A DNA stretch of 64,000 nucleotides from Haematobia irritans. Its lineage: Eukaryota; Arthropoda; Insecta; Diptera; Muscidae. The position numbers were made by a program, and so were the translations under genes. The stretch is from the NCBI RefSeq assembly GCF_050003625.1, contig NC_134397.1, positions 277,258,070-277,322,069 of the forward strand. Reading direction: 5' to 3'. Position 1 is the first letter of the stretch; the number at the start of each line of letters is the position of its first letter. The notes below the pieces were generated by a model, which was given only the letters and a program-made list of their open reading frames with translations, did no database searches and had not been told where the DNA came from. This document shows, in pieces, positions 36,631 through 48,748 of this stretch.

Positions 36631-36873
36631 CCCTCTAATGCCCCAATTTTTTTTGCCAGCTGATTAAATATTCAATGTTAACGACACAAAAGCAAGAAAA
36701 CGAAACAAGAAAAAATTATGTGGTTAACTTCAGTATATGCTGCAAAGCCTCTTGAACAGATTTTACAAAGTTTTCTTTTTATTTTACCCATGTTTGTTGC
36801 CTTAAAGTGTGTTTTACTAAAAGCTTACTGATTTTACGAAGCCCGCCTAAAGGCGGGATTGAGAATTAGAGGG
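36631..36873. mobile_element. 243-bp piggyBac-type MITE with TTAA target sites
   Basis: TTAA flanks both ends (36627-36630, 36874-36877). The TIRs are CCCTCTAATGCCCCAAT and, inverted from the right, CCCTCTAATTCTCAATC. A small hairpin CCCGCCTAAAGGCGGG lies just inside the right TIR. It is non-coding. Different TIR sequence from the 15670 element, so it is a separate family. Confidence 0.78.
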
Positions 36874-36877
36874 TTAA

Positions 36878-37967
36878 GCACCAAACCTTGGAACAGGAGC
36901 CACGGAGCCATTTCGAACACTGGTTTTAAGAAACCATGTTTAAAAAAAAACAAAAACTTTGAAAAATTAAAATAAAAAAGAGAGAAAGCAAATTTAGTAA
37001 ATTTATTTGCTAACTAATTCATTGTGTTATTTGTGTTTGTAATCTCGAGCATCAACTATCCAGCAAAAAAAAAATGGAAGTTGTAGTACTCATTTTACCA
37101 TAAAGTTTAAAATCATCGTAAACCTTTTTCCTGATATGAAAACCTCATCAAGGATTGACTCATATTTTGCTATGAATATTGTGAACATTTGATCTGAGGT
37201 TGGTTTGCATGATTCACAAAAGAAATCTAAAGAGTATAATTTTTAAGTGTCTTTTAGCTTTTTTGAATAACTTTTTTTTTTGCTGTAGCTGCAACTTCTT
37301 TGTTTGCTTGAAAGCATTGTCAAATAACCTCAAGCATTTCTTGGCATACCAGCAGCAGCAAAGAGTGTAGCAAGAACAACAAAATGCAACATACATCTAT
37401 ACAAATACAAACACACATTCCGGTACATGTATATGTGAATTACAGGCATACAGGTAAATGTTTTATTCTAAAAAACCAATGTGACTAAAATACATTTTGG
37501 ATTTATGCGCGATTCCAACATCGATAAGAACATCCAGATACCCTTCTCATAGGATTTGCGTCACAAAACGAAAACGAAAAATTTATTTACAGATAGATTC
37601 TCTGATCAAAAAATTACTGAGAAAGCATTTGACTTAAAGTATGATAACAAAGAAATTGCTCATGGTCAAATGAGGAAAATATGGTAGATCGGTCGACACT
37701 TCGTACGAGCTGTTACTTTAACATGGTGAAAGACAATAGTCTTCTTTGCCAAGATGCCCAATATGTTTATTACTTTATTCAAATTTGTGAAACCAAGAAT
37801 AGTGTGGTCATCACCTTTCCGATAGGACAGTTTCGCCTTCTTAAAATGCAGTTTCATTTTTTGGTTTATTTCTCGGTCTCTGATTGATACCATTGAACCC
37901 ATGTTTTATCGCTGTCAAGAAATGGCAGAAGTTCCCACTTACACCTAGCCATGCTAATTATTGCACA
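36878..37967. other. No gene seen
   Basis: AT-rich. Opposite-strand frames at 37666-37902 and 37681-37887 overlap and show no domain. A CCAGCAAAAAAAA word at 37060 may mark a scrap of the family J repeat. Confidence 0.35.
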
Positions 37968-38168
37968 ACCGAAAACACTGTCGCGTAATGGTTAGCATGC
38001 CATGAGTTCAATCCCTGTTTCGACCGGACACCACGAAGCTTTTGAGTGGTGGATTATTCCGCCTCTGTAATGCTGGTTACATTGCTTGAGTGTTTACTGG
38101 TTTCACCGCAAAGTTAATCGCCATTTGGGCTCGGTTATAAAATTGGGACCCCTTGTTAATCAGCTAAA
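37968..38168 (+). mobile_element. tRNA-derived SINE, copy 1
   Basis: The head contains pol III-like boxes: A-like TGGTTAGCATG (37989-37999) and B-like AGTTCAATCCC (38005-38015). They are only about 5 bp apart, so the anticodon region is deleted. The body GGTGGATTATTCC...GGTTTCACCGCAAAG...GGGCTCGGTTATAAAA matches the other two SINE copies. It ends in an A-rich tail. Confidence 0.65.
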
Positions 38169-38299
38169 AAAAATCATCGCATGCCTAAGACTAAAACAAC
38201 CCCAAACTATTTCTCAATCTTAACCGATATCAGCTATATAATGATGGGAATGAATGTGAATAAAATTGGACGATTAGACGAATAGGCATGAGATATATG

Positions 38300-38361
38300 A
38301 AGGCCTTGATAGATAAAAAGGCAGGTACCTCTTGATAGATAAAAAGGCAGGTACCTCTTTA
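38300..38361 (+). repeat. Two-copy tandem duplication, 26 bp
   Basis: CTTGATAGATAAAAAGGCAG followed by GTACCT is repeated twice in perfect tandem just upstream of a degenerate family B element. It looks like a recent small duplication. Confidence 0.7.
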
Positions 38362-38365
38362 GTTC

Positions 38366-39412
38366 TCCATACGTTTATACAGAGTTTATAATTTGAACCG
38401 ATATGAACGAGTTTTCGCATGATAATTAAAGATCTACTTTTTATCCGGATTGAATTAAATTTTTTCCTCCAAAAATTCCGAGGTTCATATCTAGGGATAA
38501 TTCTGGACCGACATGGACCATTTTTTGAACGTATCGAATTTTAATCGAATCGGTTGATATTTTTCCTCCTTGAGGCTCCGCAAGCCAAATCGGTGAATCA
38601 GATTATTTAGGGTCTATGCCTAAGAGTAGACCGTTATAGCAAATAAACCAATAACAAATACTTGTGGCAAGTTTTAAATCGATAGCTTCTCAGCTAAAAA
38701 AGCGTCGGCAAAAAAAGCAATGAAAACATTCTTTTAGATCCGGAAGTGGTGCAAAATAGACGCAGAAGCGATGAATTTAACATGGGCTTGTCACAGGACG
38801 AAAGTCCTCCATTTCAACAGCCGTTGCACCGAATTTGCATCACTTCTTTAGGTGTGATCCGAATTTAATATTGTGGATGTAAATTAAAAAATTATGTGAT
38901 AGTTTGTCAAATAAATAATCTTTATAATTTTTTAAAATTTTTAATGGATTCTAACGCTAGTCGGAAAAGTTTGATCTCAAATATTTTCAAAAATTCAAAA
39001 TTTTTTCAGATTGGATTTAGCATTTTTTCAACAAAATTTAAATGATTTGTACCATTTTATGAATTCTTACTCTGTTTTTAACCTATTTGAAATAAAAAAA
39101 GTTAAAATTATCCCTTAAAAGTATGAAAAAACCAAGTTATAAAAATTGAATTAAAATAACTTTCTGGGTAGTTAAAATAAAGAACATCATTGGGAGTGCA
39201 TCTTCTGGAAGTGCTTTTAAAGTTGTACCTTTGGAAGAACTTCAAAATTGTTTTGCTGGGTTGTTTCTGTTGGAAGTTAGCGTGATTTCAATTGACGGTC
39301 GGACATTTCTAGATCGATTCAGAATTTTACCATGACCCAGAATATATATATTTTATCGGATCTTAGATTGTTACAAACGAAATGACAAAGTTAGTATATG
39401 ATGGAGGATACA
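38366..39412 (+). mobile_element. Degenerate Helentron/DINE-like family B, split by family J
   Basis: Central-unit fragments are followed by AAGTTTTAAATCGATAGCTT, then an insertion at 38689-39260, then TTGTTTCTGTTGGAAGTTAG, TCGGACAT, GATCGATTCAGAATTT, CAGAATATATATATTTTAT and a decayed 3' end. Intact family B copies read GATAGCTTGTTTCGTTCGG continuously across the insertion point. Confidence 0.62.
38689..39260. mobile_element. Family J element (CTCAGC...GCTGGG ends)
   Basis: A 572-bp non-coding insertion with short TIRs (CTCAGCTAAAA and, inverted, CCCAGCAAAAC) and TT on both sides consistent with a 2-bp duplication. Blocks such as GATCCGGAAGTGG, ACATGGGCTTGTCACAGGAC and TCACTTCTTTAGGTGTGATC recur in decayed form at about 42575-42740. 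Confidence 0.6.
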
Positions 39413-41589
39413 AAAAAATATTTTGCTGAGTTGGATATATTAGCTGAGTCAATTATTTTTTTATAGAATCACAAATCATCACATAAAAAATCAGACACAT
39501 AAATGAATTGAATTAATTTCTCCCAGCCAGATCTATACTAAAGGCTGTGGAAAGGTTCATTCGCCCGAACCGAAACATGTACAGTCCAGGCGTGTAAGGA
39601 TTTGTATCTGGCGTTTTCTTTTCAATGGCTCTATTAACCATGTTCCTTAATCTATGTCTGTCCATAAAACTCGAAAAATAATTGTATAATTAGATGAATT
39701 GAATTAATCAAAATCTCCAATGACTGTAGAATAGGTTTGATTTAAAATATAGTTTTTCCCTAAATTTTACTTAATTTTTTTTGTTAAGTTCTATTGCTTT
39801 TCTCTTAACGTTATATTCATACATTGAAGTCTTCCCCACTCACAACGATGATGCATAAATATGGCAACTGAATAATGGAGACATCCAAATAAAGTTCACC
39901 ATATGAGACAACAATTCACATGACGAGGTAGGTAGGAATATGAATATACGGGACATCTACAACGAATCCTTATAGACGATGGTAGTTTATGATGAAGCAA
40001 CGGAAACAAAAGTACACATCACACATACACTGACATTCATGTATGCACTTAAATAAAAGTTTCACCTTCAACCCGTAAGAGCTTTAATCAGGTTTCCTGA
40101 TGTTCTTCTTACTAAATTCTATTGACATATCACAATGGACCTTTAACTTATGAAAACAAAAAAAAAAATGAAATGAGAAAAGGCAAAAATTAATTAAGCA
40201 AAAGAGTTTAATGTACAGGGTTATTGATAATCGCCAATAATCAGTCAATGAATACTTTTTTCACTATATATGTTATCTTATACAAAGGCAAAATAAATAA
40301 ATAATAATTGAAAAAATAATTGAATGTCTCTATTAAAAATTTGTAATCAAATACATTTTTATTTAATTAATTCTATGATCGATACTATCACTTTCGTGAT
40401 TGAAGCAGAAAAAAAAACTGTGTAGACAATACAGACAAAAAAGAATTGGAATTAAATCAGTTATTGCTGCAAAAACATAATTAAATTACCTACTATTATT
40501 ATTCCTATATTCGATTTTGTATTTGTACGATATTCAAGTTTCTCTGCCTCATATATTTCCTGCTCATTTAGTTACCTATAAAATTCTTAATCAATAATTT
40601 TATTTTTGCTAGCTTAGTTGATCCCAGTTATGATTAATATACCAAAACGAAAACTTTAACTTGAAAAATCCACAAATACCACACTTTATTATACATTTCA
40701 GGAAGCAATAAAATCCGGAACTCATTGCTCATTCCACTTGGAAATATCTCATCTTCGTTGTATACTAAACAAGAAAAAAAAAAAAAACAGCAGCTATATG
40801 AAGTATTTTCCAGAAACTGAAATATGTATTTTTTTCTGGTTGTTCGATAATAGCATTTCTCTCGCCATAATTTATCCAAATAACAAATTGGAATCGAATG
40901 CAGCGGCAACAGCATACCAGAATCAGACGGTTTCCATGCAATGGAAACTTTTATCATTCATTCGTATTTATGTATTTAGTTGGCGGAAAACAAACATAAA
41001 TCGATCCAGCTATCCTCCTCTCTGGTCAATGCACATCGAACTCTTTTACTGTCGAATAGTTTTTTTTTGTGAAAAATGAGAACGGTCGAGTGAAGGAAAC
41101 TTTTAAATGGTCCGGTGATTAATTGTATGTGGAACGTTTAGTTAAACAGTTCTAGTCCAAGGAGAGTAATGCTCTGCACGTTCCACATGAATTTATCATG
41201 ATTAAAAAGCACATAATTACCTCGACTCATCAAAGGCATCTCGAACAGGTAAGGCAAATTAATGGTCAGCGATAAATTATCAAGCGCCGAGCGTCGTGGA
41301 CCAGTAAAAGCAACATCAAATAAATAATAACAATAAATGAAATGGATGCAGAGCAACCATTTACCAATCAGCAGGATGGGTATCTAGTCGATGACCACAC
41401 ATACACACACACAGCAGCTACTCCTTAACCACCATATCAAATAAACTGCAGTTGAATAAACTGAACTTTTTCTCATTGATAATTTGATGAGAATACTTTG
41501 GTTTAGTAGCATACTTTTAACCTCGCTTTTGGATCATTAGCAATTTGCAAAATGAAAAAAAAAGAAAAAACAATCATAAAATTTGATTT
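39413..41589. other. No firm gene; weak exon-like stretch near 41340-41240
   Basis: AT-rich with a dispersed AATTAATT scrap near 40370. On the minus strand 41325-41236 encodes AFTGPRRSALDNLSLTIN then LPYLFEMPLMSR, ending at a donor-like CGAG|GTAATT, and is less AT-rich than its surroundings. No acceptor or partner exon is visible, so it stays a weak candidate. Confidence 0.22.
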
Positions 41590-42420
41590 CTACACGCGCA
41601 GAAAAAATATGTTTGGACATGGTTGCCGCACCCATTTAATGATTATCTAGAGCATGTAAATGTTGCGAAAGCCATGTATTTTGTCTTTGTAAAAATAATT
41701 TTCGAGCAGAGAAAAATGTATGCTGGCAATAAACATTTAAAATTTTCTCAAATGCCGCAAACAAGTTCTATTATTTAAATGATAGAATTTGAAACCATTA
41801 CATGGTCATGCACCTGACCATTCAATTTTTTTTTTTTACTTTTTGCAGGGAAAGAAGTATTTTTATAGGTTACTCTTGCATGACATTATAAATACATATA
41901 AACAATGAATTTGTTTATAAATAAATAAATGCAGTTAATGTTGTGTTTTCTATTCTCAAGTGGCGTCTTTTTTTCGACGACGAAAAAAGTTTTTTCATAA
42001 AGATCAAAACTATTTAAGTTGAGACCATGTCATTTTAACTGGAAGAAAATCATTTTTGACGAATACCATAACAGTTTAGACCGTGACCATTGTCTTTCGA
42101 TTCAAACAAGATTCTTTTTATCAATATAATAACATTTTAGATGAGGACAATTTTATTTCTCTTAGAACCATGTTCACTGAGCCAACATGGTTGCAAGTGA
42201 AAATGTTACATGATCGCCGCAAAAATAGCTCCTATCGTATAATTTTGCTCTTCGAATATGATTGTGACTATTATGTTTCTACTCTGCGTGTACTTTATAA
42301 ATATACACTTAACAATAGTTGAAGTCTATATAAAATACTTACTAATTACTGGCATTTGGTTTCGAATAGGTAATATTTGCCATACCTACACGTAAAAAAT
42401 AAATAATTCTTTTCTACTAA
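41590..42420. repeat. Decayed foldback-type repeat (ACACGCGCAGAAAAAATATG)
   Basis: Words such as GACATGGTTGCCGCA, ACCATGTTCACTGAGCC, ATGTTACATGATCGCCGC and CTACACG at both extremities resemble the 43481-43740 foldback family, but inverted pairing is poor. Possibly two partial copies. Confidence 0.4.
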
Positions 42421-43480
42421 ACGAAATTCTAAACCAACGAACATAGTTTGGAATTTTCTTTTCGTGGTAAAAAGTAAAAAATGCATTATTTTTGTAATAA
42501 CAGATGACATCTTTTAAAGGATCGAAAAACAATTTAATTTAATCTTACTCCAATATTTTTCAATTTTCCCCGCTGTCCAGCAAAAAAACGCAAGCAAATA
42601 TTGAAAATGTTTGTATTGCATTCGAAGCAAAATTGGCTCAGAAGCTGTGAATTTTACATGACGGGAGTCAATTCCTTAAGCAGCCACTAAATTGATTTCG
42701 GATTAGTTCTTCAGATGTGATGCTTTTTCAGTATTTTTGATTTAATTAGAAAAATTAAGAAAACTTACAAAAAACAAAATTTTTCATAAATTTTTCGATT
42801 TATACCTCTAGGTAATACGTTTTGAAAAATACTTGCATATATTTTATTGAAAGTTCAACGCCTGCCAAGAATACACTTTTAAAATAATTGTTGGAAATTT
42901 GAATTATTTGACATGTCTTTATTTTATACTCGGTAAAATTCAGAAATTTTAAATTTATTAAAAGTACTTCTTTTGAAATGAAAACTAAGTCCACCTTTAG
43001 AAGGTTTTATGATTTAATTGGATATATCCAAAATTTGTCGTACAATTTCGAAAGGATCAATATAGGATGTGTGTATTGCATAATACACTCTAACGCAGAA
43101 AGGAATATGATCACCCCAAACATTTATCAAATTCAAAACGTTATTTTGGGACGGCGAACATGGAATATTTTTGTCGCAAAAATTTTGTTTTCTCTGCCGA
43201 AATCAGATAACACAAAATATCATTGTTGCAACAAACATGTTCCATACTCAACATCTAAAAATAAAATTTTGCTGTTGAAAAATATGTCCTAGTTGCGGCG
43301 TAAAGTTATTCGCACTTTAGAAAATAATAGCGGCTGCGATTTTCGAAAAAAAGGTTTTGGCTTCCGACAAAAATAAAAAAAGTTATAACAAGCAACATTT
43401 TTTTGGTGATATGATTTTGAACCTTCCATACGATCTAGAAATCTATTTTGCGACCCTTATTTTCCAAACGATATACTCGT
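42421..43480. other. No gene; repeat scraps
   Basis: About 42575-42740 is a decayed family J piece. About 43070-43270 resembles one arm of the 43481 foldback element (ACTCTAACGCAGAAAGGAAT, ATGATCACC, CAAACAT). The rest is unassigned AT-rich DNA. Confidence 0.35.
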
Positions 43481-43740
43481 ATATACACCCAGAGAAGGAA
43501 TATGATCACCTCAAACATGTTTTAAGAGCAAAATGTTATTTTTGGGTGATGACCATGTAACATGGTTTTCGCAACCATGTCATTTTCTCGGAAATCATGT
43601 ATCTGATTTCGGCAAGCAGGTTATATTTGACGAGAAAATAACATTTTAATGACAAACATGTTACATGGTCACCATACAAAAATAACATTTTGCTCTTGAA
43701 ACATGTTTGAGGTGATCATATTTCTTCTCTGCGTGTATAT
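43481..43740. mobile_element. 260-bp foldback element with about 80-bp arms
   Basis: The left arm ATACACCCAGAGAAGGAATA, continuing TGATCACCTCAAACATGTTT, pairs with the right arm, which read inverted is ATACACGCAGAGAAGAAATA then TGATCACCTCAAACATGTTT. The match continues through GAGCAAAATGTTATTTTTG to GACCATGTAACATG. The central 90 bp is unique. It is non-coding; the 67-codon frame overlapping it is incidental. TATA-type flanks on both sides may be target sites. Confidence 0.75.
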
Positions 43741-44049
43741 ATTTTTTTTAATTTGAGCCTAATTAAATTGAAATCACTACTGATTCTAAATTCACTAATT
43801 TTTGTAGCAAAACAGAGACCTGTTGTTGTCTCTCATACAATGCTTTTCGATTACCAGGATGCCATATAACGTTTTATAACTGGTGATGAGCCTTAAATCG
43901 ACACATACAACCCGAAAACACAGTCGGCGAATATCGTGTTAAATTCGTTTCAAACGGTTCATCGCTTGCGCTAAGCCATTTGTAAATAGAGACCGGAATT
44001 TTTGGAACGAATAAATTGATTTGCCAGAACAAATATAGAATGTGAATTT

Positions 44050-44525
44050 AGTTAATTTTAGAAAATTTTTATTTTTTTAGAAAAATTTAACTAAACAGTA
44101 CTACAAACATCGCGCCGATATCACAAAAATAAGTAAATATTTTTCGACAAATTCAAGAACTTTTATTAGACATAATTAATTTTTTTTTTCACTTATTAAA
44201 GAAAATTTTGTAGTTTGAAAGAAAAAAATTGGAGTTAAAAATGGAAAGAATGTCTTTAGTGACATACGAAGTTCATGATGGGCACATTTGTAATAAAATT
44301 TACAAACTTAAAGAAATAATGAACTATTTTGAATTTAGTAAAATTCTTTACTACATTTGTGTAAAAGTTTTTCCCGTTTCTTAGTTCATTTAACTAACGT
44401 ACGCAAAAAATTATATATAATAAAATTATATATAATAATTCTATATATAATAATTCCATGAACTAAAATAAAGTTAAATTGGCTTTAGTGAAATAGAAAA
44501 TGCACACCTTTTTTGAGTGCAGTAT
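44050..44525 (+). mobile_element. Family F dispersed repeat, copy 2
   Basis: Matches copy 1 (22712-23222) in the same order, including ACTAAACAGTACTACAAAC, ATTTTGTAGTTTGAAAG, AATAATGAACTATTTTG and TAAAGTTAAATTGGC, and ends near TTTTTTGAGTGCAG. A small ATTATATATAATA tandem at 44410-44455 is specific to this copy. Confidence 0.58.
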
Positions 44526-45042
44526 TTCCGATGATATTTTTCCAATTACTTAGATATAATTCAATAGTAAAATTTCTGAAATGAATGAAATGTCTACTGT
44601 GGCATTTGGCGAGTCTTCTATGAGAACACCACAAATGCAATAGTGCTCATAGCACGTCCTGGTTACCCGAGCCCGCCGATTAAAACATTGTAGCAGAGAA
44701 GAAAAAGATTTTGACTTTGTCAGAAATTTTATTCATGTTTCAGGTATGAATTTTTCCACAATTGCCAAATGTTGAGCAAAACCAATGTGGCATAGGCATC
44801 CCTCAGGAGGATCATAAAAAACGATCCATATTACGATTGAGGAAATAAAAGAAGCTACTCAAGAACAGGAAAAACCCATGACATAAGTGCATTATGTCTG
44901 AAGGCGAAGAAATAGTTGTTGATGCATAAATAAATATTAAAACAAAAACATTATAATAATAAATAAACAACACATGTTAGATGGTGCTTTTTGTGAAAGC
45001 CTTTTTTGTGAAAATATTTACTTTCAGATTTATATAGAATTA

Positions 45043-45194
45043 CAGTGGCGCTTGGCTTATTTGTAATAGGGGTTCATGGAAAACCAAACCCAATTAAGCT
45101 TAAACTGCATAAAATTTTAAACATAAAACAATTCTATTTTATTTTATTTTCCAATTGCAGATATAATGGAGACGTAAGTTAAGTAAAAACTTTT
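45043..45194 (+). repeat. Direct repeat left of the mariner relic
   Basis: Starts CAGTGGCGCTTGGCTTATTT and ends GGAGACGTAAGTTAAGTAAA. The same sequence in the same orientation lies at 45735-45894, on the other side of the mariner fragment, with small indels. Confidence 0.75.
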
Positions 45195-45197
45195 CTT

Positions 45198-45716
45198 AGT
45201 ACCAACCTTCAAATGATTCGTGTCAAAACTTGACGTCTGTAAGTCAATTAGTTTATGAGATACAGCGTCTTTTGTGAAGCAACTTTTGTTATTGTGAAAA
45301 AAATGGAAAAAAAAGGAATTTTGTGTTTTGATAAAATACTGTTTTCTGATGGGAAAAAATACGGTGGAAGCAAAAACCTGGCTTGATAATGAATTTCCGG
45401 ACTCTGCCCCAGGGAAATCAACAATAATTGATTGGTATGCAAAATTCAAGGGTGGTGAAATGAGCACGGAGGACGGTGAACGCAGTGGAAGCCCGAAAGA
45501 GCTGGTTACCGACGAAAACATCAAAAAAATTCACAAAATGATTTTGAATGACTGTAAAATGAAATTGATCGAGATATGGCGTTATTGGACCGTTTGAAGG
45601 TCGAAATCGCGGCAAAACGGCCCCATATGAAGAAGAAAAAAGTTTTGTTTTACCAAGAGAACGCACCGTGCCACAAGTCATTAAGAACGATGGCAAAAAT
45701 TCATGAATTTGGTTTG
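45198..45716 (+). pseudogene. Irritans-group mariner relic, internally deleted
   Basis: It begins in the mariner 5' UTR (GTACCAACCTTCAAATGATTC). The start ATG at 45303 is followed by a run of eight A, one too many, putting it out of frame. The next frame carries IKYCFLMGKNTVEAKTWLDN... to KKIHKMILNDCKMKLIEI, the N-terminal helix-turn-helix domain of a Himar1-like transposase. It then jumps (shared ATA at the joint, 45573-45577) to MALLDRLKVEIAAKRPHMKK and LFYQENAPCHKS, where the second catalytic Asp of the D,D34D triad is Glu. The first Asp lies in the deleted part and the C-terminus and both TIRs are gone, so it is inactive. Confidence 0.88.
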
Positions 45717-45734
45717 ATATATGTATGATCTTCA

Positions 45735-45894
45735 AGTCCCTGGCGCTTGGCTTATTTGTAATAAGGACTCATGAAACCAATGAAGCTTTAACTGCATAAT
45801 TTTAAACAGAAAACAATTCTACTTTATTTTCCAATTGCATAAAATAAAGATATTATGGAGACGTAAGTTAAGTAAAAACTTTTCTAAATAATCT
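45735..45894 (+). repeat. Direct repeat right of the mariner relic
   Basis: Second copy of the 45043-45194 sequence (TGGCGCTTGGCTTATTTGTA ... GGAGACGTAAGTTAAGTAAA). It lacks similarity to mariner ends, so the relic lies between two copies of an unrelated unit. Confidence 0.75.
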
Positions 45895-46806
45895 TTCACA
45901 TTATTAACTGTAAATGGCAATAAGTAGCATTGCGACTCATATAGACAGCATCAAAGAAAGAAAATGAAATAAGAAATACTTTACTTCAGCCAAGAAATAC
46001 ATGCATATGCATTTTAAAATATTAAGGATAAATTCGTATATCTACTCGCGTTGTAGCTGATGAAGTCTAATGCGATGGTGATGAAGTATAAGAAAAGACG
46101 AATACACTACCGAGCGGAAAATGTTAAGAAAGACAAATCATCCGACTGAACGGAAGAATTATTCTATTTTCACACATGCATATCATTATCCTTTTCACAT
46201 TGAATTATTCGAGATATAAAACACATTCTCAATGCCAACCGCAGACAAAGAAATAAAAGAAAAGTGACTTATACCTCCTTTTCATTTCAGACTGCAATAT
46301 CGAGCTGAATATAAAAAAAAAAAATATATATTTGAAACCGGAAAAGCTTTATCTCTACGTACAGACAAATGCGATTGTGCCTGGTTTCTATTTAATTCTT
46401 TTTCCGATGAATTGGCAGAGCTGGATTGAGAAGAAGATATTGATCTTTATGTGTTTCATTGTAAAAAAATTGGCTTAAATTTTTTAAGCATAAAAGATAA
46501 ATTTGTGTGATAAAATGGTGAATATGACAAAATTTTGAGGTGCTTGATTACTTCCTTCTTATTCATACAGTGACATCCTTGTATCGTTAGTTTTATACTA
46601 AAAGAGCTGTCTTATGAAAATACGATATGTTCTTTAGTGCATGTGTCCATATTAATCTGTCTGCTCTACAATCCTCAAATAGAGTTGATTGCCTTGTAAG
46701 TAAATCAGATTAAACTCAAATCGCTTCAATTATTTTAGAATCATAAAGAACTATGCTAAATAAAATTTATAATGTTTCTATATAACTCTCATTTTAGCCA
46801 GATTTA
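45895..46806. other. No gene seen
   Basis: AT-rich sequence with no repeat partner in the window and no coding signal. Confidence 0.35.
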
Positions 46807-47472
46807 CACTGAAAAAAAAGAATGCCCGGTTCCAAAGATTTTGTCTTTACTTTAACAATTTTGGTATTGATTCCGAGCCAAAGAAGCGGAGAAAGAAGTG
46901 AGGATACTTTTAAGACACAATTCTCTTTTAAATTTGGGTTTTGTGTACTTGCTTCTAGGAACCAAATTTTAGTTTTTCGTTTTTTCAGATTTTTTTTCTT
47001 CATATGTTATAAAAGTAATTTAAAAACGAGTTAACGACAACTTTATTTCCCAAATTAAGACTCGACTTCCAGTAGAAATTATGATATGTTTCAAGTAAAA
47101 AAACGTTTTTAAAATAAAGTATTGAAAAACACGTCCTATTTGTGAACGATTTTTTGCTTTGTATTCAAGATGCAAAAAGACAATAAATTTAAAGACAAAT
47201 TCATTAATTTTAAAGAATTTTTCTGAATTATTATTATTGACCTTAGTCGAAAAATTTTTTCTTTCATGTTAGGATACCCATTTTTAAGTCAAAAAGGGTA
47301 TCATAACATTATATATTATAAGGAAAATACGATTTCATTGAAAAGTTTATCGACTTTTGGACAAGGAAAAAATCTTTATATTAGAGAAATGCGTCTTCTA
47401 TGCTAAGCAAAATTTGCGTTTGTATTTTAAGGTAATAAATTCTTTGACCTCAAGACAATATTTTTTTCAGTG
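46807..47472 (-). mobile_element. Family M element, copy 3
   Basis: Reverse orientation of 3139-3791, bounded by CACTGAAAAAAAAG and TTTTTTTCAGTG. Uninterrupted, 666 bp, with blocks AGCCAAAGAAGCGGAGAA and AATGCGTCTTCTATGCTAAG. The 69- and 70-codon frames on both strands are incidental. Confidence 0.68.
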
Positions 47473-48748
47473 TAACATCAAATTTTCAACTGACTGACCC
47501 GAAATATCGTTAATATTGGTGTTTATTTAAATGTCCACAACAAAGTCTCTAAGTATTCCCAATTTACTTCAAATCAAATATTAACCGATTTTTTATTTAT
47601 AGTTTATTTTAATAATACAGTAAATGTAATAATACAGTAAAGCGAAAGAAGCATCAAAGGCCATTTATTTTACATTCTATATATTTCCTCCTACTTTTAT
47701 GATATCCTGGCAATTAGAGATAAATGTAAAAAAACTACTCAGTCCTTTTTAATTTCATGAAATCTTGCAATTAACAACTCCATCTCTGATATCATTACAA
47801 TAGTATTAGTATGATTTTAAACCTTAAATCCTTATACCATATACATATGTACGTGTTTCTCACATGGATACAGTTAACAAAAATGAACCTTGGACTACAT
47901 TTAAACCAAGTGCCACAAGTCAAATACTCAGATGCCATTTCAGGACTACCTGTGCCCGATGTAATGCCAACTCATTGGGAGAAACAAAATCTGTAGGAAA
48001 GCCGAAAAGTCTGTTTTATTGCAAACTCTTTCTTGTGTTAGTGGCAGAGCACGGCTACCTCGTAGACTGAGACTATTCCCATCTAGAAATAGTAGCTGTT
48101 GTCGACTTTTTATTTGCTTTTCTACCCCAAGGCAACCGAAAAAAATCGTTAAACATTTGAAATAATTTCATTTTTCCCTTTCGTAATGGTACTTGTTAAG
48201 CGCAAACAGATATATCCTCCATATGCAATTCAACCAGTTCTTTTCGAGAGTAAGAAGTCACTAAATAAATCCCTAAGATGTACTGTGGTTTTTTTCGTTT
48301 TCTTGTTTTAATGACCAAAAGAGAACAATAATTTTTTTTAATTTATTGCAATATCAGCCATTTATTAGCCATTTATGTGAATAAAGTTGTCAAATTTCCA
48401 AGTATACCATAAATACTAACACCTAGGTCTGCATAATTAAGGCCAAGTTGATCCAACATTTTTTTTCTTTCATGTAAAGATAACCATTTTCCAGTCGAAT
48501 CACATTATTACACACAGAAAACATATCACCAAAATATTTCTAATTGAAAAGTCGATTGAAATTTAAAACATATTCAATTAAAAAATTAACTGTTACAATT
48601 AATTTTTAATCACATTTAAAGAAAAAATCAGTTAACAAAAGGATTGACAATTTTTAAGTTTTTTATTAAAATATTAATTATTTAAATTAATATTTCAATT
48701 AAATAAAAAATATTTTCAATTTGTTTTGTTTTTTTTATTATTGTTGGT
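47473..48748. other. No gene; AATTAATT-type repeat toward the end
   Basis: Nothing is recognised to about 48500. From 48505 a CACACAGAAAACATATC end is followed by AT-rich palindromic AATTAATTTT words to 48720, like 11700-11990. The 47860-48070 stretch is less AT-rich with 61-68-codon frames in two registers but no splice context. Confidence 0.35.

Noticed and set aside
37968..38030. Possible tRNA gene
   Set aside because: A- and B-like boxes are too close and no anticodon stem-loop or acceptor stem can be formed; it is the head of a tRNA-derived SINE.
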